DNA from: Eledone cirrhosa
Taxonomy: Eukaryota > Mollusca > Cephalopoda > Octopoda > Eledonidae
Reading direction: 5' to 3'
Length of the DNA stretch: 64,000 nt
Assembly (NCBI GenBank): GCA_964016885.1
Contig: OZ024740.1
Location: forward strand, 2,443,336-2,507,335
Shown here: one piece after another, positions 14,601-29,600 of the stretch
Numbering within the stretch: position 1 is the first letter of the stretch
Layout: every line of letters starts with the position of its first letter
Notes under the pieces: model-generated
What the model saw: only the letters and a program-made list of their open reading frames with translations
What the model was told of the DNA's origin: nothing
Database searches by the model: none
Position numbers and translations under genes: made by a program

Positions 14601-17600
14601 GTAGGTGTCACAATAAAAAGTACCCAGCCCACACTGTAAAGTGGTCATGTAGGTGTCACAATAAAAAGTACCTGGTCCACACTGTAAAGTGGTCATGTAG
14701 GTTTCACAATAAAAAGTACCCGGTCCTCACTATAAAGTGGTCATGTAGGTGTCACAATAAAAAGTATCCAGTCCACACTGTGAAGTGGTCAAGTAGGTGT
14801 CACAATAAAAAGTACCCAGTCCACACTGTAAAGTGGTCATGTAGGTGTCACAATTAAAAGTATCCAGTCCACACTATAAAGTGGTCATGTAGGTGTCACA
14901 ATAAAAAGTATCCAGCCCACACTGTAAAGTGGTCATGTAGGTGTCACAATAACAAGTACCCAGTCCACACTGTAAAGTGGTCATGTAGGTGTCACAATAA
15001 AAAGTACCCAGCCCACACTGTAAAGTGGTCATGAAGGTGTCACAATAAAAAGTATCCAGCTCACACTATAAAGTGGTCATGTAGGTGTCACAATAAAAAG
15101 TATCCAGACCACACTATAAAGTGGTCATGTAGGTGTCACAATAAAAAGTACCCAGCCCACACTATAAAGTGGTCATGTAGGTGTCACAATAAAAAGTACC
15201 CAGTCCACACTGTAAAGTGGTCATGTAGTTGTCACAATAAAAAGTACCCAGCCCACACTATAAAGTGGTCATGTAGGTGTCACAATAAAATGTATCCAGT
15301 CCACACTATAAAGTGGTCATGTAGGTGTCACAATAAAAAGTATCCAGTCCACACCGTTAAGTGGTCATGTAGGTGTCACAATAAAAAGTACCCAGCCCAC
15401 ACTGTAAAGAGGTCATGTAGGTGTCACAATAAAAAGTACCTGGTCCACACTGTAAAGTGGTCATGTAGGTTTCACAATAAAAAGTACCCGGTCCTCACTA
15501 TAAAGTGGTCATGTAGGTGTCACAATAAAAAGTATCCAGTCCACACTGTAAAGTGGTCATGTAGGTGTCACAATAAAAAGTACCCAGTCCACACTGTAAA
15601 GTGGTCATGTAGGTGTCACAATTAAAAGTATCCAGTCCACACTATAAAGTGGTCATGTAGGTGTCACAATAAAAAGTATCCAGCCCACACTGTAAAGTGG
15701 TCATGTAGGTGTCACAATAACAAGTACCCAGTCCACACTGTAAAGTGGTCATGTAGGTGTCACAATAAAAAGTACCCAGCCCACACTGTAAAGTGGTCAT
15801 GAAGGTGTCACAATAAAAAGTATCCAGCTCACACTATAAAGTGGTCATGTAGGTGTCACAATAAAAAGTATCCAGACCACACTATTAAGTGGTCATGTAG
15901 GTGTCACAATAAAAAGTACCCAGCCCACACTATAAAGTGGTCATGTAGGTGTCACAATAAAAAGTACCCAGTCCACACTGTAAAGTGGTCATGTAGTTGT
16001 CACAATAAAAAGTATCCAGCCCACACTATAAAGTGGTCATGTAGGTGTCACAATAACAAGTACCCAGCCCACACTATAAAGTGGTCATGTAGGTCTCACA
16101 ATAACAAGTATCCAGCCCACACTGTAAAGTGGTCATGTAGGTGTCACAATAAAAAGTTTCCAGCCCACACTGTAAAGTGGTCATGTAGGTGTCACAATAA
16201 AAAGTATCCAGCCCACACTATAAAGTGGTCATGTAGGTGTCACAATAAAAAGTATCCAGCCCACACTGTAAAGTGGTCAAGTAGGTGTCACAATAAAAAG
16301 TACCTGGTCCTCACTGTAAAGTGGTCATGTAGGTGTCACAATAAAAAGTACCCAGCCCACACTATAAAGTGGTCATGTAGGTCTCACAATAACAAGTATC
16401 CAGCCCACACTGTAAAGTGGTCATGTAGGTGTCACAATAAAAAGTATCCAGCGCACACTGTAAAGTGGTCATGTAGGTGTCACAATAAAAAGTATCCAGC
16501 CCACACTGTAAAGTGGTCATATAGGTGTCACAATAAAAAGTATCCAGCCCACGCTGTAAAGTGGTCATGTAGGTGTCACAATAAAAAGTATCCAGTCCAC
16601 ACTGTAAAGTGGTCATGTAGGTGTCACAATAAAAAGTACCTGGTCCTCACTATAAAGTGGTCATGTAGGTGTCACAATAAAAAGTATCCAGCCCACACTG
16701 TAAAGTGTTCATGTAGGTGTCACAATAAAAGGTACCCAGCCCACACTGTAAAGTGGTCATGTAGGTGTCACAATAAAAAGTACCCAGCCCACACTATAAA
16801 GTGGTCATGTAGGTCTCACAATAACAAGTATCCAGCCCACACTGTAAAGTGGTCATGTAGGTGTCACAATAAAAAGTTTCCAGCCCACACTGTAAAGTGG
16901 TCATGTAGGTGTCACAATAAAAAGTATCCAGCCCACACTATAAAGTGGTCATGTAGGTGTCACAATAAAAAGTATCCAGCCCACACTGTAAAGTGGTCAT
17001 GTAGGTGTCACAATAAAAAGTACCTGGTCCTCACTGTAAAGTGGTCATGTAGGTGTCACAATAAAAAGTACCCAGCCCACACTATAAAGTGGTCATGTAG
17101 GTCTCACAATAACAAGTATCCAGCCCACACTGTAAAGTGGTCATGTAGGTGTCACAATAAAAAGTATCCAGCCCACACTTTAAAGTGGTCATGTAGGTGT
17201 CACAATAAAAAGTATCCAGCCCACACTATAAAGTGGTCATGTAGGTGTCACAATAAAAAGTATCCAGCCCACACTCTAAAGTGTTCATGTAGGTGTCACA
17301 ATAAAAGTACCTGGTCCTCACTATAAAGTGGTCATGTAGGTGTCACAATAAAAAGTACCTGGTCCTCACTATAAACTGGTCATGTAGGTGTCACAATAAA
17401 AAGTATCCAGCCCACACTATAAAGTGGTCATGTAGGTGTCACAATAAAAAGTACCCAGTCCACACTGTAAAGTGGTCATGTAGGTGTCACAATAAAAAGT
17501 ATCCAGTCCACACTGTAAAGTGGTCATGTAGGTGTCACAATAAAAAGTACCCAGCCCACACTGTAAAGTGGTCATGTAGGTGTCACAATAAAAAGTACCT

Positions 17601-20600
17601 GGTCCTCACTATAAAGTGTTCATGTAGGTGTCACAACAAAAAGTACCTGGTCCTCACTATAAAGTGGTCATGTAGGTATCACAATAAAAAGTACCCAGCC
17701 CACACTGTAAAGTGGTCATGTAGGTGTCACAATAAAAAGTACCTGGTCCTCACTATAAAGTGTTCATGTCGGTGTCACAACAAAAAGTACCTGGTCCTCA
17801 CTATAAAGTGGTCATGTAGGTATCACAATAAAAAGTACCCAGCCCACACTGTAAAGTGGTCATGTAGGTGTCACAATAAAAAGTACCTGGTCCTCACTAT
17901 AAGTGGTCATGTAGGTGTCACAATAAAAAGTATCCAGCCCACACTATAAAGTGGTCATGTAGGTGTCACAATAAAAAGTACCCAGTCCACACTGTAAAGT
18001 GGTCATGTAGGTGTCACAATAAAAAGTATCCAGTCCACACCGTAAAGTGGCCATGTAGGTGTTACAATAAAAAGTACCTGGTCCACACTGTAACGTGGTC
18101 ATGTAGGTGTCACAATAACAAGTATCCAGCCCACACTGTAAAGTGGTCATGTAGGTGTCACAATAAAAAGTACCTGGTCCTCACTATAAAGTGGTCATGT
18201 AGGTGTCACAATAAAAAGTACCTGGTCCTCACTATAAAGTGGTCATGTAGGTGTCACAATAACAAGTATCCAGCCCACACTGTAAAGTGGTCATGTAGGT
18301 GTCACAATAACAAGTATCCAGCCCACACTGTAAAGTGGTCATGTAGGTGTCACAATAACAAGTACCCAGTCCACACTGTAAAGTGGTCATGTAGGTGTCA
18401 CAATAACAAGTACCTAGTCCACACTGTAAAGTGGTTATGTAGGTGTCGCAATAAAAAGTACTCAGCCCACACTATAAAGTGTTCATGTAGGTGTCACAAT
18501 AACAAGTACCCAGCCCACACTATAAAGTGGTCATGTAGGTGTCACAATAAAAAGTACCCAGCCCACACTGTAAAGTGGTCATGTAGGTGTCACAATAACA
18601 AGTACCCAGTCCACACTGTAAAGTGGTCATGTAGGTGTCACAATAAAAAGTACCCAGCCCACACTATAAAGTGGTCATGTAGGTGTCACAATAACAAGTA
18701 CCCAGCCCACACTATGAAGTGGTCATGTAGGTGTCACAATAACAAGTACCCAGTCCACACTGTAAAGTGGTCATGTAGGTGTCACAATAAAAAGTACCCA
18801 GCCCACACTATAAAGTGGTCATGTAGGTGTCACAATAAAATGTATCCAGTCCACACTATAAAGTGGTCATGTAGGTGTCACAATAAAAAGTATCCAGTCC
18901 ACACCGTTAAGTGGTCATGTAGGTGTCACAATAAAAAGTACCCAGCCCACACTGTAAAGTGGTCATGTAGGTGTCACAATAAAAAGTACCTGGTCCACAC
19001 TGTAAAGTGGTCATGTAGGTTTCACAATAAAAAGTACCCGGTCCTCACTATAAAGTGGTCATGTAGGTGTCACAATAAAAAGTATCCAGTCCACACTGTG
19101 AAGTGGTCAAGTAGGTGTCACAATAAAAAGTACCCAGTCCACACTGTAAAGTGGTCATGTAGGTGTCACAATTAAAAGTATCCAGTCCACACTATAAAGT
19201 GGTCATGTAGGTGTCACAATAAAAAGTATCCAGCCCACACTGTAAAGTGGTCATGTAGGTGTCACAATAACAAGTACCCAGTCCACACTGTAAAGTGGTC
19301 ATGTAGGTGTCACAATAAAAAGTACCCAGCCCACACTGTAAAGTGGTCATGAAGGTGTCACAATAAAAAGTATCCAGCTCACACTATAAAGTGGTCATGT
19401 AGGTGTCACAATAAAAAGTATCCAGACCACACTATAAAGTGGTCATGTAGGTGTCACAATAAAAAGTACCCAGCCCACACTATAAAGTGGTCATGTAGGT
19501 GTCACAATAAAAAGTACCCAGTCCACACTGTAAAGTGGTCATGTAGTTGTCACAATAAAAAGTATCCAGCCCACACTATAAAGTGGTCATGTAGGTGTCA
19601 CAATAACAAGTACCCAGCCCACACTATAAAGTGGTCATGTAGGTCTCACAATAACAAGTATCCAGCCCACACTGTAAAGTGGTCATGTAGGTGTCACAAT
19701 AAAAAGTTTCCAGCCCACACTGTAAAGTGGTCATGTAGGTGTCACAATAAAAAGTATCCAGCCCACACTATAAAGTGGTCATGTAGGTGTCACAATAAAA
19801 AGTATCCAGCCCACACTGTAAAGTGGTCAAGTAGGTGTCACAATAAAAAGTACCTGGTCCTCACTGTAAAGTGGTCATGTAGGTGTCACAATAAAAAGTA
19901 CCCAGCCCACACTATAAAGTGGTCATGTAGGTCTCACAATAACAAGTATCCAGCCCACACTGTAAAGTGGTCATGTAGGTGTCACAATAAAAAGTATCCA
20001 GCGCACACTGTAAAGTGGTCATGTAGGTGTCACAATAAAAAGTATCCAGCCCACACTGTAAAGTGGTCATATAGGTGTCACAATAAAAAGTATCCAGCCC
20101 ACGCTGTAAAGTGGTCATGTAGGTGTCACAATAAAAAGTATCCAGTCCACACTGTAAAGTGGTCATGTAGGTGTCACAATAAAAAGTACCTGGTCCTCAC
20201 TATAAAGTGGTCATGTAGGTGTCACAATAAAAAGTATCCAGCCCACACTGTAAAGTGTTCATGTAGGTGTCACAATAAAAGGTACCCAGCCCACACTGTA
20301 AAGTGGTCATGTAGGTGGCACAATAAAAAGTACCCAGCCCACACTATAAAGTGGTCATGTAGGTCTCACAATAACAAGTATCCAGCCCACACTGTAAAGT
20401 GGTCATGTAGGTGTCACAATAAAAAGTTTCCAGCCCACACTGTAAAGTGGTCATGTAGGTGTCACAATAAAAAGTATCCAGCCCACACTATAAAGTGGTC
20501 ATGTAGGTGTCACAATAAAAAGTATCCAGCCCACACTGTAAAGTGGTCATGTAGGTGTCACAATAAAAAGTACCTGGTCCTCACTGTAAAGTGGTCATGT

Positions 20601-23600
20601 AGGTGTCACAATAAAAAGTACCCAGCCCACACTATAAAGTGGTCCTGTAGGTCTCACAATAACAAGTATCCAGCCCACACTGTAAAGTGGTCATGTAGGT
20701 GTCACAATAAAAAGTATCCAGCCCACACTTTAAAGTGGTCATGTAGGTGTCACAATAAAAAGTATCCAGCCCACACTATAAAGTGGTCATGTAGGTGTCA
20801 CAATAAAAAGTATCCAGCCCACACTCTAAAGTGGTCATGTAGGTGTCACAATAAAAGTACCTGGTCCTCACTATAAAGTGGTCATGTAGGTGTCACAATA
20901 AAAAGTACCTGGTCCTCACTATAAACTGGTCATGTAGGTGTCACAATAAAAAGTATCCAGCCCACACTATAAAGTGGTCATGTAGGTGTCACAATAAAAA
21001 GTACCCAGTCCACACTGTAAAGTGGTCATGTAGGTGTCACAATAAAAAGTATCCAGTCCACACTGTAAAGTGGTCATGTAGGTGTCACAATAAAAAGTAC
21101 CCAGCCCACACTGTAAAGTGGTCATGTAGGTGTCACAATAAAAAGTACCTGGTCCTCACTATAAAGTGTTCATGTAGGTGTCACAACAAAAAGTACCTGG
21201 TCCTCACTATAAAGTGGTCATGTAGGTATCACAATAAAAAGTATCCAGTCCACACTGTAAAGTGGTCATGTAGGTGTCACAATAAAACGTACCCAGCCCT
21301 CACTCTAAAGTGGTCATGTAGGTGTCACAATAAAAAGTACCTGGTCCTCACTATAAGTGGTCATGTAGGTGTCACAATAAAAAGTATCCAGCCCACACTA
21401 TAAAGTGGTCATGTAGGTGTCACAATAAAAAGTACCCAGTCCACACTGTAAAGTGGTCATGTAGGTGTCACAATAAAAAGTATCCAGTCCACACCGTAAA
21501 GTGGCCATGTAGGTGTTACAATAAAAAGTACCTGGTCCACACTGTAACGTGTTCATGTAGGTGTCACAATAACAAGTATCCAGCCCACACTGTAAAGTGG
21601 TCATGTAGGTGTCACAATAAAAAGTACCTGGTCCTCACTATAAAGTGGTCATGTAGGTGTCACAATAAAAAGTACCTGGTCCTCACTATAAAGTGGTCAT
21701 GTAGGTGTCACAATAACAAGTATCCAGCCCACACTGTAAAGTGGTCATGTAGGTGTCACAATAACAAGTATCCAGCCCACACTGTAAAGTGGTCATGTAG
21801 GTGTCACAATAACAAGTACCCAGCCCACACTATAAAGTGGTCATGTAGGTCTCACAATAACAAGTATCCAGCCCACACTGTAAAGTGGTCATGTAGGTGT
21901 CACAATAAAAAGTTTCCAGCCCACACTGTAAAGTGGTCATGTAGGTGTCACAATAAAAAGTATCCAGCCCACACTATAAAGTGGTCATGTAGGTGTCACA
22001 ATAAAAAGTATCCAGCCCACACTGTAAAGTGGTCATGTAGGTGTCACAATAAAAAGTATCCAGCCCACACTATAAAGTGGTCATGTAGGTGTCACAATAA
22101 AAAGTATCCAGCCCACACTCTAAAGTGGTCATGTAGGTGTCACAATAAAAGTACCTGGTCCTCACTATAAAGTGGTCATGTAGGTGTCACAATAAAAAGT
22201 ACCTGGTCCTCACTATAAACTGGTCATGTAGGTGTCACAATAAAAAGTATCCAGCCCACACTTTACAGTGGTCATGTAGGTGTCACAATAAAAAGTACCC
22301 AGCCCACACTATAAAGTGGTCATGTAGGTCTCACAATAACAAGTATCCAGCCCACACTGTAAAGTGGTCATGTAGGTGTCACAATAAAAAGTATCCAGCC
22401 CACACTTTAAAGTGGTCATGTAGGTGTCACAATAAAAAGTATCCAGCCCACACTATAAAGTGGTCATGTAGGTGTCACAATAAAAAGTATCCAGCCCACA
22501 CTCTAAAGTGTTCATGTAGGTGTCACAATAAAAGTACCTGGTCCTCACTATAAAGTGGTCATGTAGGTGTCACAATAAAAAGTACCTGGTCCTCACTATA
22601 AACTGGTCATGTAGGTGTCACAATAAAAAGTATCCAGCCCACACTATAAAGTGGTCATGTAGGTGTCACAATAAAAAGTACCCAGTCCACACTGTAAAGT
22701 GGTCATGTAGGTGTCACAATAAAAAGTATCCAGTCCACACTGTAAACTGGTCATGTAGGTGTCACAATAAAAAGTACCCAGCCCACACTGTAAAGTGGTC
22801 ATGTAGGTGTCACAATAAAAAGTACCTGGTCCTCACTATAAAGTGTTCATGTAGGTGTCACAACAAAAAGTACCTGGTCCTCACTATAAAGTGGTCATGT
22901 AGGTATCACAATAAAAAGTACCCAGCCCACACTGTAAAGTGGTCATGTAGGTGTCACAATAAAAAGTACCTGGTCCTCACTATAAAGTGTTCATGTAGGT
23001 GTCACAACAAAAAGTACCTGGTCCTCACTATAAAGTGGTCATGTAGGTATCACAATAAAAAGTACCCAGCCCACACTGTAAAGTGGTCATGTAGGTGTCA
23101 CAATAAAAAGTACCTGGTCCTCACTATAAGTGGTCATGTAGGTGTCACAATAAAAAGTATCCAGCCCACACTGTAAAGTGGTCATGTAGGTGTCACAATA
23201 ACAAGTACCCAGTCCACACTGTAAAGTGGTCATGTAGGTGTCACAATAAAAAGTACCCAGCCCACACTGTAAAGTGGTCATGAAGGTGTCACAATAAAAA
23301 GTATCCAGCTCACACTATAAAGTGGTCATGTAGGTGTCACAATAAAAAGTATCCAGACCACACTATAAAGTGGTCATGTAGGTGTCACAATAAAAAGTAC
23401 CCAGCCCACACTATAAAGTGGTCATGTAGGTGTCACAATAAAAAGTACCCAGTCCACACTGTAAAGTGGTCATGTAGTTGTCACAATAAAAAGTATCCAG
23501 CCCACACTATAAAGTGGTCATGTAGGTGTCACAATAACAAGTACCCAGCCCACACTATAAAGTGGTCATGTAGGTCTCACAATAACAAGTATCCAGCCCA

Positions 23601-26600
23601 CACTGTAAAGTGGTCATGTAGGTGTCACAATAAAAAGTTTCCAGCCCACACTGTAAAGTGGTCATGTAGGTGTCACAATAAAAAGTATCCAGCCCACACT
23701 ATAAAGTGGTCATGTAGGTGTCACAATAAAAAGTATCCAGCCCACACTGTAAAGTGGTCAAGTAGGTGTCACAATAAAAAGTACCTGGTCCTCACTGTAA
23801 AGTGGTCATGTAGGTGTCACAATAAAAAGTACCCAGCCCACACTATAAAGTGGTCATGTAGGTCTCACAATAACAAGTATCCAGCCCACACTGTAAAGTG
23901 GTCATGTAGGTGTCACAATAAAAAGTATCCAGCGCACACTGTAAAGTGGTCATGTAGGTGTCACAATAAAAAGTATCCAGCCCACACTGTAAAGTGGTCA
24001 TATAGGTGTCACAATAAAAAGTATCCAGCCCACGCTGTAAAGTGGTCATGTAGGTGTCACAATAAAAAGTATCCAGTCCACACTGTAAAGTGGTCATGTA
24101 GGTGTCACAATAAAAAGTACCTGGTCCTCACTATAAAGTGGTCATGTAGGTGTCACAATAAAAAGTATCCAGCCCACACTGTAAAGTGTTCATGTAGGTG
24201 TCACAATAAAAGGTACCCAGCCCACACTGTAAAGTGGTCATGTAGGTGTCACAATAAAAAGTACCCAGCCCACACTATAAAGTGGTCATGTAGGTCTCAC
24301 AATAACAAGTATCCAGCCCACACTGTAAAGTGGTCATGTAGGTGTCACAATAAAAAGTTTCCAGCCCACACTGTAAAGTGGTCATGTAGGTGTCACAATA
24401 AAAAGTATCCAGCCCACACTATAAAGTGGTCATGTAGGTGTCACAATAAAAAGTATCCAGCCCACACTGTAAAGTGGTCATGTAGGTGTCACAATAAAAA
24501 GTACCTGGTCCTCACTGTAAAGTGGTCATGTAGGTGTCACAATAAAAAGTACCCAGCCCACACTATAAAGTGGTCCTGTAGGTCTCACAATAACAAGTAT
24601 CCAGCCCACACTGTAAAGTGGTCATGTAGGTGTCACAATAAAAAGTATCCAGCCCACACTTTAAAGTGGTCATGTAGGTGTCACAATAAAAAGTATCCAG
24701 CCCACACTATAAAGTGGTCATGTAGGTGTCACAATAAAAAGTATCCAGCCCACACTCTAAAGTGGTCATGTAGGTGTCACAATAAAAGTACCTGGTCCTC
24801 ACTATAAAGTGGTCATGTAGGTGTCACAATAAAAAGTACCTGGTCCTCACTATAAACTGGTCATGTAGGTGTCACAATAAAAAGTATCCAGCCCACACTA
24901 TAAAGTGGTCATGTAGGTGTCACAATAAAAAGTACCCAGTCCACACTGTAAAGTGGTCATGTAGGTGTCACAATAAAAAGTATCCAGTCCACACTGTAAA
25001 GTGGTCATGTAGGTGTCACAATAAAAAGTACCCAGCCCACACTGTAAAGTGGTCATGTAGGTGTCACAATAAAAAGTACCTGGTCCTCACTATAAAGTGT
25101 TCATGTAGGTGTCACAACAAAAAGTACCTGGTCCTCACTATAAAGTGGTCATGTAGGTATCACAATAAAAAGTATCCAGTCCACACTGTAAAGTGGTCAT
25201 GTAGGTGTCACAATAAAAAGTACCCAGCCCTCACTCTAAAGTGGTCATGTAGGTGTCACAATAAAAAGTACCTGGTCCTCACTATAAGTGGTCATGTAGG
25301 TGTCACAATAAAAAGTATCCAGCCCACACTATAAAGTGGTCATGTAGGTGTCACAATAAAAAGTACCCAGTCCACACTGTAAAGTGGTCATGTAGGTGTC
25401 ACAATAAAAAGTATCCAGTCCACACCGTAAAGTGGCCATGTAGGTGTTACAATAAAAAGTACCTGGTCCACACTGTAACGTGTTCATGTAGGTGTCACAA
25501 TAACAAGTATCCAGCCCACACTGTAAAGTGGTCATGTAGGTGTCACAATAAAAAGTACCTGGTCCTCACTATAAAGTGGTCATGTAGGTGTCACAATAAA
25601 AAGTACCTGGTCCTCACTATAAAGTGGTCATGTAGGTGTCACAATAACAAGTATCCAGCCCACACTGTAAAGTGGTCATGTAGGTGTCACAATAACAAGT
25701 ATCCAGCCCACACTGTAAAGTGGTCATGTAGGTGTCACAATAACAAGTACCCAGCCCACACTATAAAGTGGTCATGTAGGTCTCACAATAACAAGTATCC
25801 AGCCCACACTGTAAAGTGGTCATGTAGGTGTCACAATAAAAAGTTTCCAGCCCACACTGTAAAGTGGTCATGTAGGTGTCACAATAAAAAGTATCCAGCC
25901 CACACTATAAAGTGATCATGTAGGTGTCACAATAAAAAGTATCCAGCCCACACTGTAAAGTGGTCATGTAGGTGTCACAATAAAAAGTATCCAGCCCACA
26001 CTATAAAGTGGTCATGTAGGTGTCACAATAAAAAGTATCCAGCCCACACTCTAAAGTGGTCATGTAGGTGTCACAATAAAAGTACCTGGTCCTCACTATA
26101 AAGTGGTCATGTAGGTGTCACAATAAAAAGTACCTGGTCCTCACTATAAACTGGTCATGTAGGTGTCACAATAAAAAGTATCCAGCCCACACTTTACAGT
26201 GGTCATGTAGGTGTCACAATAAAAAGTACCCAGCCCACACTATAAAGTGGTCATGTAGGTCTCACAATAACAAGTATCCAGCCCACACTGTAAAGTGGTC
26301 ATGTAGGTGTCACAATAAAAAGTATCCAGCCCACACTTTAAAGTGGTCATGTAGGTGTCACAATAAAAAGTATCCAGCCCACACTATAAAGTGGTCATGT
26401 AGGTGTCACAATAAAAAGTATCCAGCCCACACTCTAAAGTGTTCATGTAGGTGTCACAATAAAAGTACCTGGTCCTCACTATAAAGTGGTCATGTAGGTG
26501 TCACAATAAAAAGTACCTGGTCCTCACTATAAACTGGTCATGTAGGTGTCACAATAAAAAGTATCCAGCCCACACTATAAAGTGGTCATGTAGGTGTCAC

Positions 26601-29600
26601 AATAAAAAGTACCCAGTCCACACTGTAAAGTGGTCATGTAGGTGTCACAATAAAAAGTATCCAGTCCACACTGTAAACTGGTCATGTAGGTGTCACAATA
26701 AAAAGTACCCAGCCCACACTGTAAAGTGGTCATGTAGGTGTCACAATAAAAAGTACCTGGTCCTCACTATAAAGTGTTCATGTAGGTGTCACATCAAAAA
26801 GTACCTGGTCCTCACTATAAAGTGGTCATGTAGGTATCACAATAAAAAGTACCCAGCCCACACTGTAAAGTGGTCATGTAGGTGTCACAATAAAAAGTAC
26901 CTGGTCCTCACTATAAAGTGTTCATGTAGGTGTCACAACAAAAAGTACCTGGTCCTCACTATAAAGTGGTCATGTAGGTATCACAATAAAAAGTACCCAG
27001 CCCACACTGTAAAGTGGTCATGTAGGTGTCACAATAAAAAGTACCTGGTCCTCACTATAAGTGGTCATGTAGGTGTCACAATAAAAAGTATCCAGCCCAC
27101 ACTATAAAGTGGTCATGTAGGTGTCACAATAAAAAGTACCCAGTCCACACTGTAAAGTGGTCATGTAGGTGTCACAATAAAAAGTATCCAGTCCACACCG
27201 TAAAGTGGCCATGTAGGTGTTACAATAAAAAGTACCTGGTCCACACTGTAACGTGGTCATGTAGGTGTCACAATAACAAGTATCCAGCCCACACTGTAAA
27301 GTGGTCATGTAGGTGTCACAATAAAAAGTACCTGGTCCTCACTATAAAGTGGTCATGTAGGTGTCACAATAAAAAGTACCTGGTCCTCACTATAAAGTGG
27401 TCATGTAGGTGTCACAATAACAAGTATCCAGCCCACACTGTAAAGTGGTCATGTAGGTGTCACAATAACAAGTATCCAGCCCACACTGTAAAGTGGTCAT
27501 GTAGGTGTCACAATAACAAGTACCCAGTCCACACTGTAAAGTGGTCATGTAGGTGTCACAATAACAAGTACCTAGTCCACACTGTAAAGTGGTTATGTAG
27601 GTGTCGCAATAAAAAGTACTCAGCCCACACTATAAAGTGTTCATGTAGGTGTCACAATAACAAGTACCCAGCCCACACTATAAAGTGGTCATGTAGGTGT
27701 CACAATAAAAAGTACCCAGCCCACACTGTAAAGTGGTCATGTAGGTGTCACAATAACAAGTACCCAGTCCACACTGTAAAGTGGTCATGTAGGTGTCACA
27801 ATAAAAAGTACCCAGCCCACACTATAAAGTGGTCATGTAGGTGTCACAATAACAAGTACCCAGCCCACACTATGAAGTGGTCATGTAGGTGTCACAATAA
27901 CAAGTACCCAGTCCACACTGTAAAGTGGTCATGTAGGTGTCACAATAAAAAGTACCCAGCCCACACTATAAAGTGGTCATGTAGGTGTCACAATAAAATG
28001 TATCCAGTCCACACTATAAAGTGGTCATGTAGGTGTCACAATAAAAAGTATCCAGTCCACACCGTTAAGTGATCATGTAGGTGTCACAATAAAAAGTACC
28101 CAGCCCACACTGTAAAGTGGTCATGTAGGTGTCACAATAAAAAGTACCTGGTCCACACTGTAAAGTGGTCATGTAGGTTTCACAATAAAAAGTACCCGGT
28201 CCTCACTATAAAGTGGTCATGTAGGTGTCACAATAAAAAGTATCCAGTCCACACTGTAAAGTGGTCATGTAGGTGTCACAATAAAAAGTACCCAGTCCAC
28301 ACTGTAAAGTGGTCATGTAGGTGTCACAATAAAAAGTATCCAGTCCACACTATAAAGTGGTCATGTAGGTGTCACAATAAAAAGTATCCAGCCCACACTG
28401 TAAAGTGGTCATGTAGGTGTCACAATAACAAGTACCCAGTCCACACTGTAAAGTGGTCATGTAGGTGTCACAATAAAAAGTACCCAGCCCACACTGTAAA
28501 GTGGTCATGAAGGTGTCACAATAAAAAGTATCCAGCTCACACTATAAAGTGGTCATGTAGGTGTCACAATAAAAAGTATCCAGACCACACTATAAAGTGG
28601 TCATGTAGGTGTCACAATAAAAAGTACCCAGCCCACACTATAAAGTGGTCATGTAGGTGTCACAATAAAAAGTACCCAGTCCACACTGTAAAGTGGTCAT
28701 GTAGTTGTCACAATAAAAAGTATCCAGCCCACACTATAAAGTGGTCATGTAGGTGTCACAATAACAAGTACCCAGCCCACACTATAAAGTGGTCATGTAG
28801 GTCTCACAATAACAAGTATCCAGCCCACACTGTAAAGTGGTCATGTAGGTGTCACAATAAAAAGTTTCCAGCCCACACTGTAAAGTGGTCATGTAGGTGT
28901 CACAATAAAAAGTATCCAGCCCACACTATAAAGTGGTCAAGTAGGTGTCACAATAAAAAGTATCCAGCCCACACTGTAAAGTGGTCAAGTAGGTGTCACA
29001 ATAAAAAGTACCTGGTCCTCACTGTAAAGTGGTCATGTAGGTGTCACAATAAAAAGTACCCAGCCCACACTATAAAGTGGTCATGTAGGTCTCACAATAA
29101 CAAGTATCCAGCCCACACTGTAAAGTGGTCATGTAGGTGTCACAATAAAAAGTATCCAGCGCACACTGTAAAGTGGTCATGTAGGTGTCACAATAAAAAG
29201 TATCCAGCCCACACTGTAAAGTGGTCATATAGGTGTCACAATAAAAAGTATCCAGCCCACGCTGTAAAGTGGTCATGTAGGTGTCACAATAAAAAGTATC
29301 CAGTCCACACTGTAAAGTGGTCATGTAGGTGTCACAATAAAAAGTACCTGGTCCTCACTATAAAGTGGTCATGTAGGTGTCACAATAAAAAGTACCTGGT
29401 CCTCACTATAAACTGGTCATGTAGGTGTCACAATAAAAAGTATCCAGCCCACACTATAAAGTGGTCATGTAGGTGTCACAATAAAAAGTACCCAGTCCAC
29501 ACTGTAAAGTGGTCATGTAGGTGTCACAATAAAAAGTATCCAGTCCACACTGTAAAGTGGTCATGTAGGTGTCACAATAAAAAGTACCCAGCCCACACTG

